A stretch of DNA of 64,000 nt from positions 1 to 64,000 of the forward strand of contig JAUXQT010000108.1 of the NCBI GenBank assembly GCA_030682135.1, read 5' to 3'. The position numbers and the translations under genes are program-made. This document shows, piece by piece, positions 42,301 through 49,991 of this stretch. A model generated the notes under the pieces. The model did no database searches, had not been told where the DNA came from, and worked only from the letters and a program-made list of their open reading frames with translations. Positions within the stretch are counted from its first letter, which is position 1, and every line of letters starts with the position of its first letter. This stretch comes from Nitrospirota bacterium (lineage in GTDB: Bacteria > Nitrospirota > Nitrospiria > Nitrospirales > Nitrospiraceae).

Positions 42301-43734
42301 ATTCACGCTCGCGAATTCATTGGGTCCATCGACCAATGCCAGATCGTTACCTGCATGCAAATGGATGCTGCCCCCCCCTGCCGTGCTGACTTGGCCGGCC
42401 GTAATCGTGAGATCTCTCCCGGCGCGACCGAGGATATTCCAATGCGCCCCCAATGACTGGAACTCACTATTGGTAAACGTCAGGTTTCGTCCCGCATTCA
42501 GATGAAACGTCCCCGCCTGGCCGAAGGAAAGCCCCAATGCATCGAGGGATGTGGAGGTCGTGACGTTGATGTCGTCCATCGCCAGGACGTTGATTTCTCC
42601 GCGAGCGGCGCCCGGCGCGAGCGACAAGAGTTCGGCGTCCGAAAGATCGAATCGATCGGGAATAAGCCGGTGGGTTGTCCCCAAGACCGTCCCATTTTGG
42701 TTCACAGAGGTTCCACCCAGCCAGACTTCACCGGCCACGCCTCCCGCGCCTGGCCTGACATCGATCGTGGCGCCGGATTCTACTTGCACGCTTCCCCCGG
42801 TGCGGATGCCGGACGCATCGCGCGTGGCCGCCGTCGCGATGACGGTGCCTCCGTGGGCGCCGGCTTCACCACCGGTGCTGATGGTTTGACTGCTGGCCCT
42901 CATGGTCACCTGCTCGCTGGCCACCAGCTCGATCCGGCCGTTCCGCTGGACGACACTGTTGGCCTGGATGAGATTCCCCTGATTCACGACCCGTCCCGCC
43001 ATGGTCACCTGCCCGCCGTCTGCGAACAACTGCCCGAGATTCAACGCTTCTCCGGCCGGCGCCGTCACCTGGGAGAGAAAGCCTCTCCCGTCCGGGCGAT
43101 TGGAGAGAAAGGCCGTGCTTCCTGCTCCCAGTGACACGTGACCGTTCGTGCTGGTGATGATGCCGGTCGCCGCATTCTCCACGTTCGGCGCAAAGAGATA
43201 GACGCCTTCGACGCCGGCATTGATGGTGCCCGCATTCCTAATGGCTCCGTTCGTCCCGCTGTTCTGGAAGAGATACAGGCCGTTCAAGAAATTACTATCG
43301 CTGAGGTTGAGGGTCGATGCGGCAAACATGCCTCCGACGCTCACCTGACCGGTCGGGCCGATAAAGACGCCGTTGGGATTGAGCAGAATAAACGAACCGG
43401 TCGCATTCAGTGCTCCGTCGATCTGCGTCGCAGGCCCGAATACACGGGCAAGCATCCAGCCTCCGACCGGTTGCGTAATATTGACGATGTGATTCGGCGC
43501 GATGTTGAAATCGCTCGCATGGACGATAGCCCGGGCCGTCGATTGTGCAATTTCCGTCACCACTCTGCCGTCGGCTCGCGTGACCGGAGCTTGGACCACA
43601 ACGCCACCATGGACGACTTCCGTGATCGTGACGGCTGCCTGCACCGGCAGCGCAAGAGTCGCAGAGAGCACCCAGACCAATCCTACCGTCGCCCCTTGGC
43701 GGATGGCATTCAATCGTCGCTTGGTCCTATTCAT
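39361..43734 (-). CDS. Two-partner secretion exoprotein (TpsA, filamentous-haemagglutinin type)
   Basis: A 1457-residue secreted beta-helical protein. After a signal peptide (about 1-33), the TPS domain (about 34-280) carries the family features NITQPVGGW and SFILLNPNGVFIGPTGQVSV. Beta-helix repeats with NAG/GDI-type turns continue to about residue 1330. The last 130 residues are Ala/Ser/Thr/Gly rich, then Lys rich (KDGEKDKKSQMAKS), a low-complexity tail. Translocated through the TpsB channel encoded just upstream. The surface role (adhesion, matrix or nutrient capture) is unknown. Stop lies 19 bp before exbB. Confidence 0.88.
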   Translation of the reverse strand: MNRTKRRLNAIRQGATVGLVWVLSATLALPVQAAVTITEVVHGGVVVQAPVTRADGRVVTEIAQSTARAIVHASDFNIAPNHIVNITQPVGGWMLARVFGPATQIDGALNATGSFILLNPNGVFIGPTGQVSVGGMFAASTLNLSDSNFLNGLYLFQNSGTNGAIRNAGTINAGVEGVYLFAPNVENAATGIITSTNGHVSLGAGSTAFLSNRPDGRGFLSQVTAPAGEALNLGQLFADGGQVTMAGRVVNQGNLIQANSVVQRNGRIELVASEQVTMRASSQTISTGGEAGAHGGTVIATAATRDASGIRTGGSVQVESGATIDVRPGAGGVAGEVWLGGTSVNQNGTVLGTTHRLIPDRFDLSDAELLSLAPGAARGEINVLAMDDINVTTSTSLDALGLSFGQAGTFHLNAGRNLTFTNSEFQSLGAHWNILGRAGRDLTITAGQVSTAGGGSIHLHAGNDLALVDGPNEFASVNTASVGGDISLSAVNDLVIPSPFERYSNSRVSLPGLPGVHVGLPGNLTIRAGNDVRGPVSTRNQRGPGFTLQGGIADVAAGRDIGTELAPVNLILGGRIDNGDGTFTVPRNTANLNAGRSIFFSLAEDFGLRESGFLSANSSLNLTARTGNILIEPGRPTGEFAAARRLFPANFSATADEGSIILVTGTSGLSFWPSPTGSIRLSARQEIKGQGPLQQLIVQDSVLIYTGTPGDPAARWVRVNESVALADPNLRPWLQRWGDLSFQGGAEDVPNVPGFSFVLAGFPPMDLRVKPTVLGRAGIPAVLKLNEGTVESLLGQDVQQFQIDRDLRTPFTSTAPPAATISLSTQAGDISGLQLTFVSPYLRQTTISSGGDIRGILATGISLPLLANGEAAARIHAAGSIELRRTPGFTTAGITFVGNGNAEVRANRNIDLGDSIGIVHRIGVASATISLQRQGGLLDIGAGGNIEMTQSQMATLNGGSIFIHGADGVRIVDATGRPIPGAVETRALLIDQSGTMVLALPDQTGASAPILAYKTLLPVDLANPTQTLFTAQDVINGQVELVWKPLFVEQTGQLFLIGGQRVHQGDQIVFQQKVVLVDRNPVRDANGTVLLVDGRPALVDGSLMLRIGGQDVTVITPVGGKVNVGGTVAGGNAEQTGIVTLRGGSIRILSTGDVDVNRSRIGTFDSGNILIKSTAGTINAGSGSKDEQALFVLDNGPGQPQTLATVPGSGIFTWERYDPDFSTLPFPTFNTPQMNVLFARITKRRFLGRDATDLVAEFDRLTEIRKVEYDRIFEEFIQAPFGPGSRPLQLGDISLIAARNIDVPQAGIRGRRINLEAGDALNLLGGSIIGKATFSASSVSGSLGAFAGAAAGSVGGASVSAAGGAGGGSVGGLSGATSTVSATSASTSTTSSTAAKAVEQVQQTTSESTGSSASNSGKQVASKDGEKDKKSQMAKSVQMKRGVIIQVDVKPQAPSGG

Positions 43735-43754
43735 CGCGATGCTCCTTACTCGTC

Positions 43755-45584
43755 TTAAAATCCAACGCTGACCATAAAGTGCGTAAACGTATCGCCGCGC
43801 TTGGTCGTGCCGGTCGTTTGCAGCGCCATCGCATGATCGAGCTGCAGATTCAGGTTGATCGGCTCGATCCTCATCCGCAGGCCGCCGCCGGCGCCTTCAA
43901 GCCGGGAGATGTCTTGTTGCCCGGCCGGCGCCCGCTTGGTCCAGAGCCTGGCGTAGTCGTAGAAGGCGACCAGCTTCATCGTCGCCTTTACCTCGGAACT
44001 GCGCCGCCGTTGCCAGAAATAATCGATCGGGATAGAGGGCAAATCCGGCGTGTACAGTTCCGCGCGCCAGAGCAAGGCGTTATCCCCCAACGCTTCGTTT
44101 TGAATGTAGCCACGCACCGTATCCATTCCACCGGCAAAAAACTGTTCGGCAGGAATCAGCGGCTCCGAGGCCCATTGCCCATCGATTCGAGCGGACAACA
44201 GAAACTCGTTCGGCAAAGGTTGCATACGGCTGAGACCGGTCTTCACCACTCCGAACGTGCCGGTTGAGCCAGCTCGATTCCCGGGGAATTCGTCGGGATT
44301 GTTCGGGTCTCCTTGAAAGTCTTTCTTGCCTCCGCCGGGAATGAGCCCGGCGACGTAGCCGGTCAGGGTCGTGGTGAAGGTCGTCGACCCATAGGAGTCG
44401 GGATAGGTTCCCGTGTAGCCGGCAGAAACCGGCAGATATTGGATGGGGCTCAACACGATCGCGGTGCCTAAATCTCCGGGAAAGGTGGCTTCGGTTTTCT
44501 CCAGCCGTTTGAAGTCGGCGCCGAACGAGAGCTGATGCCCGGCCTTGCCGCCTTTGAAAATCGGAAAGAGATAGCGAAAACCGCCCACCGTCGCATTTCC
44601 CGCCACGGCGATGTCGCCACCCCCGCCGATCGGCAATGACGTTCCAGCCAGGGTCGAGTTGCTGCTCACCTTCGAGGCATACACCGCCAGCAAATGGTCG
44701 GGCCAGATCAGCGGCGCGACATAGCTGAAGCCGTAGGCCTGCACCGCTCCCCAATTGGTCGGCGTCTGCGTCGTCTGCAGCGTCAGGATATGGTCCTGCC
44801 CCCAGAGATTGCCGTATTGCGCTTCCCAGGTCATACGGGCAGCAGGCGTGGTGAACGGGCCTTTGTTATCGCCTGTCATCTTCGCATGGAGCGGCAGCCG
44901 GTCTGTCGCCTTCAATTCCAAATCCACTGTACCCTGCTCGCTACCGGGCTTCAGCACCGGCGCGATCTTGAGGTCGGGGTTGGCGTTGACAGCATCCAGT
45001 TGTTTCACGAAATCCGGCTCATAGAGCAGCGCGCCGATCTGTACCGAGGGCAGTTTTCCCAGTATGTTGTACCGGGAAAAATAGCGGTTGCCTGTCACCG
45101 TCAGGCCCAAGAGATGGCCTTCGACGACATCGAGCCGCACGGAGCCCTGATCGACCGATTGTTCCGGCACGACGACGAGGATCGTCGGATACCCCAACCG
45201 CTGATAGGCTTTTTCCAGTTCGACCCTCGCCCGGTCGATATCCTTGATCGTCTTCCCCGGTCCCTTATACTTGTTCAGGACTTCATCGATTTTCTCGCGG
45301 GAGAGAAGCGTGCTGCCGTCCACCACAAATTCCAGAATGGAAAACCCGACCGGTTCGACGTGATTCGACGCGGGAGTAGACGGCTCAGCCGGAGTTGCCC
45401 CGTTGGAGCCTGTGCTCTTTGCAGGCGGCTCAGCAGGCGATGCCGGCCTGGCCGGCCCTGGAAGGACCGGCCGATCCGGCAGGACCGGTTGAACGGAGAC
45501 ATCGGCGACAGCCCACGCGTCTGCCATTCCGCCGCCCATCATGAGTCCCAATGCCACGATGACACCTCCAAACCGTCTCACCAT
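43755..45584 (-). CDS. TpsB outer-membrane transporter (ShlB/FhaC type)
   Basis: A 609-residue outer-membrane protein. Signal peptide about 1-27, a Pro-rich linker, then POTRA domains (about 72-230; VGFSILEFVVDGSTLLSREK, VVEGHLLGLTVTGNRYFSRY). The C-terminal barrel has the conserved channel-loop motif GGMDTVRGY and ends in FTHFMVSVGF with a terminal phenylalanine. It exports the TpsA protein. It is the first gene of the secretion-ExbBD-TonB operon, and a five-slot repeat array lies 115-180 bp upstream. Confidence 0.9.
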   Translation of the reverse strand: MVRRFGGVIVALGLMMGGGMADAWAVADVSVQPVLPDRPVLPGPARPASPAEPPAKSTGSNGATPAEPSTPASNHVEPVGFSILEFVVDGSTLLSREKIDEVLNKYKGPGKTIKDIDRARVELEKAYQRLGYPTILVVVPEQSVDQGSVRLDVVEGHLLGLTVTGNRYFSRYNILGKLPSVQIGALLYEPDFVKQLDAVNANPDLKIAPVLKPGSEQGTVDLELKATDRLPLHAKMTGDNKGPFTTPAARMTWEAQYGNLWGQDHILTLQTTQTPTNWGAVQAYGFSYVAPLIWPDHLLAVYASKVSSNSTLAGTSLPIGGGGDIAVAGNATVGGFRYLFPIFKGGKAGHQLSFGADFKRLEKTEATFPGDLGTAIVLSPIQYLPVSAGYTGTYPDSYGSTTFTTTLTGYVAGLIPGGGKKDFQGDPNNPDEFPGNRAGSTGTFGVVKTGLSRMQPLPNEFLLSARIDGQWASEPLIPAEQFFAGGMDTVRGYIQNEALGDNALLWRAELYTPDLPSIPIDYFWQRRRSSEVKATMKLVAFYDYARLWTKRAPAGQQDISRLEGAGGGLRMRIEPINLNLQLDHAMALQTTGTTKRGDTFTHFMVSVGF

Positions 45585-45699
45585 GCCTCATCATTTCCTC
45601 TGGTAACCGAGCCCTTGTTGTCGGCCTGTCTGCTCTTCGTCTGGGCTCCTGCAGGACAGGGACAGCCCGGCAGTCCATTTGCTGCATGCTACGCGTAAA

Positions 45700-45765
45700 G
45701 AAGTATCGTTCAATTGTTACGGCGGGGTTACTGACAACTTGTGGCCCTGTTAACTTCTGGTAAAC
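45700..45765 (-). promoter_or_regulatory. Five-slot Pho-box-like array of the TpsB-TonB operon
   Basis: On the minus strand GTTTAC (45765), GTTAAC (45754), CACAAG (45743), AGTAAC (45732) and CGTAAC (45721) keep an exact 11-bp period. TACTTC starts 10 bp after the last slot (45705-45700). The array lies between divergent genes and could also serve the GspC-like gene, but its orientation favours the TpsB side. Confidence 0.6.
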
Positions 45766-45844
45766 AGGCCTTTCCCCCATTGCCATTGGCCGGCGCTCGG
45801 CATAGGCTCTCCTCGACTTCAGAAAGAACAAGGACACATCACCT

Positions 45845-46720
45845 ATGAAACCGACTCACATCCGGCATCTCGTCATCGTCCTGTATCTCCTCGCAGCCAC
45901 ACTGCTCCTTGCGCACTCGATCAACGCGTTTGTCGAGCATGAGCTCACCACGATTCCCGAGTCCGGCTCGGACAACGTTGTGACGACCGAGCCGGCGTCA
46001 AGCCCCCTCTACACCTCGGTTCAACTTGTCGAGCAGATCAGAACCAGTGGCTTGTTCCCGCTTCCGGCACAACAGTCCGTCCTCGCAGCTAACGGCGCAC
46101 CGGCCGCACCTCCGAAGCCTCCGCTCGACATTGCCAAGAAGCTCCGCTTGCTTGGCACCATCGTGAGCGACCGGGAGGGCGGAGCTGCCGTGATCGAGGA
46201 TATCGCCTCGAAGCGGCAGGGCTTATTCCATCTCCACGACACCATCCCCGATCTCGGTGAGATCCATGCGATCCGGCGCGACGGCGTTGTGATTCGCCTC
46301 GATGACCAGGAAGAGCTGCTCCAACCGGCCGTGCTGCAACAGGATCAGGCCAGGCCGATGCCCGTGGCCATGACGTCATCCCAACAGGCCTTCGTTCCGC
46401 TGCTCAAACGAACATTGGATCGCCGGGAAGTAATGGAGGCCGTCAGCGATCCCACCAAGTTGATGATGCAGGCCCACGCGGTGCCGTACATTACGAACGG
46501 GACGCTAAGCGGCTTTCGACTCGACTTCGTTGCTCCGGCCAGTTTTTTCGAGAAAGCGGGTTTTCTATACGGCGATGTGATTCAACGCATTAACGGAGTC
46601 GAGATTCGCGATCCTGGCCGGCTGCTGAGTTCGTTTCAGCAGGTCGTGAACGAACGCACTGTGAAAGTCGACCTGATCCGTTCCGCGCAAAACACGACGC
46701 TCACCTATGATCTCCGCTAG
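45845..46720 (+). CDS. GspC-like type II secretion protein
   Basis: A 291-residue inner-membrane protein of bitopic type. One membrane segment (about 9-28), then an HR-type domain (about 90-165; KKLRLLGTIVSDREGGAAVI) and a C-terminal PDZ-like domain (about 205-290; DFVAPASFFEKAGFLYGDVI and INGVEIRDPGRLLSSFQQV). This is the layout of GspC, which couples the inner-membrane platform and the outer-membrane secretin of type II secretion. No other type II genes are in the window. It is divergent from the two-partner secretion operon and probably shares its control region. Its partner system must be elsewhere. Confidence 0.78.
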   Translation: MKPTHIRHLVIVLYLLAATLLLAHSINAFVEHELTTIPESGSDNVVTTEPASSPLYTSVQLVEQIRTSGLFPLPAQQSVLAANGAPAAPPKPPLDIAKKLRLLGTIVSDREGGAAVIEDIASKRQGLFHLHDTIPDLGEIHAIRRDGVVIRLDDQEELLQPAVLQQDQARPMPVAMTSSQQAFVPLLKRTLDRREVMEAVSDPTKLMMQAHAVPYITNGTLSGFRLDFVAPASFFEKAGFLYGDVIQRINGVEIRDPGRLLSSFQQVVNERTVKVDLIRSAQNTTLTYDLR

Positions 46721-46782
46721 GCCAGTCCGTCTCGCTCAACATCCATATCTGAACCCTACTGGCAACGGTTGTCTCGCCCGAA

Positions 46783-46821
46783 TGTAACCGGAAGTTAATC
46801 GAGGCGTAACTAGGTCGTTAT
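46783..46821 (+). promoter_or_regulatory. Pho-box-like repeats before the outer-membrane barrel gene
   Basis: TGTAAC (46783), GTTAAT (46794) and CGTAAC (46805) are 11 bp apart, with a weak CGTTAT at 46816. No convincing -10 hexamer is seen at the usual distance. Confidence 0.4.
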
Positions 46822-46884
46822 CGTCTCTCTCCATCCTGGCTTCGTCACAGGATCCATACGAAACAGAACGAGAGGAGGCTGGCT

Positions 46885-47712
46885 TTGAGATCGGTGCAAT
46901 GGCGAGCAATGATCAGGGTACTGCTGTTGGGTGTCGCAATCATGGGCGCCCACTCCATTGCTCAGGCGGAATGGTATGCCGGAGGATACGGAGGGCTCAG
47001 CACGTCTGGCTCTATCACGGACGCCACCATGCCGCTCTTAGGGCAACGACTCGCAGAGCAGCAATTTCCGCAAGCCAATGAACCGCTCAATAGTAGCGGT
47101 CGTGGCACGCTGACCCAAACGTTCAAGACATCGGATGTCTCGCTTAAGAATTCTGCCATCTTTGGAGGAAAGGTCGGATACTTTTTCACCGAGGAGAAAC
47201 TCTCCTGGCTCGGCGTCGAACTGGAAGCCTTCACCACAAATCCGAAGATCAAGACCCAAACACTCACGACCGCTCAAGACATTCAGTACCAACCCAACAC
47301 TCCTGCACCGGCGGCGCAATGTCCTCCTCAAAACATCATCAATCCCCAGCCGAACTGCCCGGCATCTGTGCTCAACAGATCGAGCCTGACCTTGCAGGAA
47401 TCCTCTCTTCGTGTAAGCACAGTGGCCTTCAACCTCATCGCCCGTTATCCAGGACAATTCTTCCAGCCCTACGCCGGGGTCGGAGCCGGGGCCTTCTATT
47501 TTTCCTCCTCAAATGGGAGTATCCAGGGCCGCCAGTTCCGTCCCGGCCTCAATCTGCTCGCAGGAACCAAGGTTCGTGTTACCGACGAGTGGGGGCTGTT
47601 CGCGGAAGGAAAGTATAATATTGCCAATGTCAGTAACTTGGATCCGACCTTCGGACTGAGCGGCATGTACAGCATCTTCCACCTGGTCGCGGGGGTCGCG
47701 TACCACTTTTAA
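46885..47712 (+). CDS. Outer-membrane beta-barrel protein, TTG start
   Basis: A 275-residue outer-membrane protein. Signal peptide ends near SIAQAEW. The mature chain opens EWYAGGYGGLSTSGS and ends HLVAGVAYHF, as in small OmpA/Opa-like barrels, with loop-like NSPxQ-rich inserts (about 130-160). The TTG at 46885 has AGAGGAGG six bases before it, which is far better placed than the ATG at 46909, so a TTG start is likely. It lies 164 bp after the GspC-like gene with its own repeat array. Function unknown. Confidence 0.78.
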   Translation: MRSVQWRAMIRVLLLGVAIMGAHSIAQAEWYAGGYGGLSTSGSITDATMPLLGQRLAEQQFPQANEPLNSSGRGTLTQTFKTSDVSLKNSAIFGGKVGYFFTEEKLSWLGVELEAFTTNPKIKTQTLTTAQDIQYQPNTPAPAAQCPPQNIINPQPNCPASVLNRSSLTLQESSLRVSTVAFNLIARYPGQFFQPYAGVGAGAFYFSSSNGSIQGRQFRPGLNLLAGTKVRVTDEWGLFAEGKYNIANVSNLDPTFGLSGMYSIFHLVAGVAYHF

Positions 47713-47863
47713 CGAACCATGGATGCGGTTACATTACTTCCCCACCGGGATCCACTTTCAAGGCAAGAGTTCCACCACAGGCCCAGCGCGGCTTTAGCGA
47801 TTGCGTTCCCATCCTTCGGGCGAGGATACTTGGGGCTGCAGCGCCTGCGGTGAGGAAACCAGC

Positions 47864-49348
47864 ATGACTCGATCCGACAGCCGTCCCCCTGTTCTCCGTC
47901 CCTGCCGTGCCCTGTCCTCGAAAGTCGAGCGCGAGATCAAGCTCGCCATCGATCCTGATTTCCGCCTCCCCACTCTTCCCGGCACCCCGCTGCCACGACA
48001 TCTGCTGACCTCGACCTACTACGACACGTCCCAGTACGACCTGGCCCATACGGGAATCACCCTCCGCCATCGCATCGCGCGAGGAAAACAGGCCTGGCAA
48101 TTAAAACTCCCGCTGATGAAAGACCGGCAGGAAATCGAGCTGGTCGATCGTCAGTCAATTCCACCAGCCTCCTTTCGCGATCTGCTCTTTCTCCATGTGG
48201 GACAACGGGAACTGGTGCCGGTCGCCACACTACGGGTCTGGCGCGCCGGCGTCCGCGTGCGCATCGACAAAATCGATGTCGCAGCGGTCACGATCGACCA
48301 GGTGTCGGTCGTGAAGGACGGAGTCCTGCTCGATCGTTTTCGAGAACTCGAAATTGAACAGGTAAACGGGAAGGACGACGTGTTGTCTGACCTCGAACGG
48401 CAGCTCCGCCGAGCGGGAGCCCACGATCATGACGGGCGCCCCAAGCTCTTTCGCGCGCTCTCCCTGCCCGCGCCCAGGCCTGAACCGCCTCCGGCGCCGG
48501 ATGCGCCGGCGATCGATCATGTGAGGTGGATCCTTACACGTCATGTCCGATGGCTGCTGGCGCATGACCCTGGCGCCAGACTCGGAAGGGAACCGGAAAG
48601 CCTGCATCAAATGCGCGTGGCCACGAGACAATTGCGCGTTGTCCTGCGCACCGCCAGGCCCCTGCTCCTTCCTGCATGGGCAGACTCGCTGCACGATGAG
48701 CTGCGCTGGCTCGGCCAACTATTGGGACCGGCTCGCGATCTCGATGTCCAACTCGCCTATTTCCGGGAAGAAAGTACGGCACTCGATGCGGGAGACCGCC
48801 GACCGCTGGCACCCTTCATCGCCCACCTGGAAGTCCAAAGAAATCAGACCCACGACGTCCTGCTGCGGGAGTTACAGGGCGCACGATATCTCGACCTCAT
48901 CAGGCGGCTCCAGGATGCGACGGTCAATCCAACCGCTGTCGAATCGGCCGTGACCCTGCACGACCTCGCCACAGGCACGTTCAAGAAACTGCGGAAGGTG
49001 CTTCGCCAGGTCGGTGCGTCACCCACCAGTGCCATGATCCACGAGATCAGGATCAAAACTAAACGGGCCCGCTATGCAGCGGAACTGGCGGAGCCGGCCG
49101 TCGGTAAACCGGCTACTCGTTTTATCAAAAAAGCGCGAGTCGTCCAGGATGTCTTAGGGCTGTATCAGGATGCCATTCAAGCCGAAGCCTATGTCAGGGC
49201 CTTCCTCAAGCAATCGGCCAGCGTGAGAGCGGCCTTCGTTGCCGGGCGTATGGTCGAACGTCAGCGAGAACGCCGCGCACAGGCGAGTCAAGAGATGCGG
49301 ACTCTATGGGAAGGGCTGTTGAAGCGAGGGGAAAACGCTTGGGGATAA
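47864..49348 (+). CDS. CYTH-CHAD domain protein
   Basis: A 494-residue cytoplasmic protein. The N-terminal CYTH domain (about 20-215) has the metal-binding VEREIKLAIDP (ExExK) and THTGITLRHRIARGKQAWQL-type strands; it hydrolyses triphosphate compounds in characterised members. The CHAD domain (about 225-490) has LHQMRVATRQLRVVLR and IHEIRIKTKRARYAAEL, with regularly spaced histidine, arginine and lysine. CHAD domains bind polyphosphate, which links it to the ppk1 gene in this window. GAGGA lies 7 bases before the ATG at 47864; the open frame extends upstream to a TTG at 47801 without a ribosome site. Confidence 0.88.
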   Translation: MTRSDSRPPVLRPCRALSSKVEREIKLAIDPDFRLPTLPGTPLPRHLLTSTYYDTSQYDLAHTGITLRHRIARGKQAWQLKLPLMKDRQEIELVDRQSIPPASFRDLLFLHVGQRELVPVATLRVWRAGVRVRIDKIDVAAVTIDQVSVVKDGVLLDRFRELEIEQVNGKDDVLSDLERQLRRAGAHDHDGRPKLFRALSLPAPRPEPPPAPDAPAIDHVRWILTRHVRWLLAHDPGARLGREPESLHQMRVATRQLRVVLRTARPLLLPAWADSLHDELRWLGQLLGPARDLDVQLAYFREESTALDAGDRRPLAPFIAHLEVQRNQTHDVLLRELQGARYLDLIRRLQDATVNPTAVESAVTLHDLATGTFKKLRKVLRQVGASPTSAMIHEIRIKTKRARYAAELAEPAVGKPATRFIKKARVVQDVLGLYQDAIQAEAYVRAFLKQSASVRAAFVAGRMVERQRERRAQASQEMRTLWEGLLKRGENAWG

Positions 49349-49546
49349 GAAGACTGTTGTAACGTGTTTCTCCCACGAGTGCCGAGGATCAAGACTCGGC
49401 CCATGCCTCCTGGTCACGAGAAAATTCCGTCAAGAATTCGAAAACATTCGATCACACCAAGCCCGCGTTCTCTTGACAGTGGCTCGCGCAGTTGTTAGGT
49501 TTTCGCTCACGAATGTCGGGATAGGTTGGCAGACCGATATTTTCAG

Positions 49547-49621
49547 GCTGGCGTAGCTCAATGGCAGAGCAGCGGTTTTGTAAACCGCAGGTTGGGGGTT
49601 CAATTCCTCTCGCCAGCTCCA
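49547..49621 (+). tRNA. tRNA-Thr (anticodon TGT)
   Basis: A complete cloverleaf: acceptor stem GCTGGCG/CGCCAGC, D arm GCTC...GAGC, anticodon stem GCGGT/ACCGC with loop TTTGTAA (anticodon TGT, Thr), and a T arm with TTCAATT. The 3' CCA is encoded (49619-49621). Confidence 0.95.
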
Positions 49622-49712
49622 CAACTTCTGCCGACGATTCGACCGCTTTCCACCTGACAGATCCCCTAGGTTCCACTCACCATTGAGCTGCTGTCATTGG
49701 AGCCATCGATGG

Positions 49713-49908
49713 CTAGCCCGCATTATTCATGACAGTTCATTGTGAAATCGCGCAGTCGCGTTGCGAGACGGGCACGCGGAGCCGTGAGAGCCCGAGGCGT
49801 ACTTGAACAGTACGTCGAGGGAACGAACGGCGAGCCTGCCCGCCGAAGGCTTGTCGTAACAGCGAATCCGCGATTGCAGCAGAAGTGCTCATGAATAATG
49901 CGGGCTAG
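49713..49908. repeat. 196-bp element with perfect 20-bp terminal inverted repeats
   Basis: Both ends read CTAGCCCGCATTATTCATGA pointing inward (49713-49732 and the complement of 49889-49908). The centre holds GAGGCGTAC...GTACGTCGAGG, which is also the core of the other palindromic repeats in this window. It contains no transposase and looks like a MITE-type or REP-type mobile element. It lies about 90 bp after the tRNA gene. Confidence 0.75.
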
Positions 49909-49991
49909 GTGGCTCGTGGATGGTTCGATTCCGTCGAATCGTTCAGCGCGTGGAATACCGGCCAAATCTCACCGAGAAACGACAGACCGAC

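Larger units (their letters stand above)
49349..49991. other. Region of tRNA gene and palindromic element, no protein gene
   Basis: Between the CYTH-CHAD gene and the sigma-54 regulator gene, 643 bp hold only a tRNA-Thr gene and a 196-bp inverted-repeat element. Open frames here are incidental, one of them lying inside the element. Confidence 0.6.

Noticed and set aside
44694-45698. Open frame on the plus strand opposite tpsB
   Set aside because: The minus-strand frame has POTRA and barrel motifs. The opposite frame is low complexity and has no ribosome site.
49723-49965. Minus-strand 80-codon frame near the tRNA
   Set aside because: It is almost entirely inside the 196-bp inverted-repeat element and is a by-product of its sequence.
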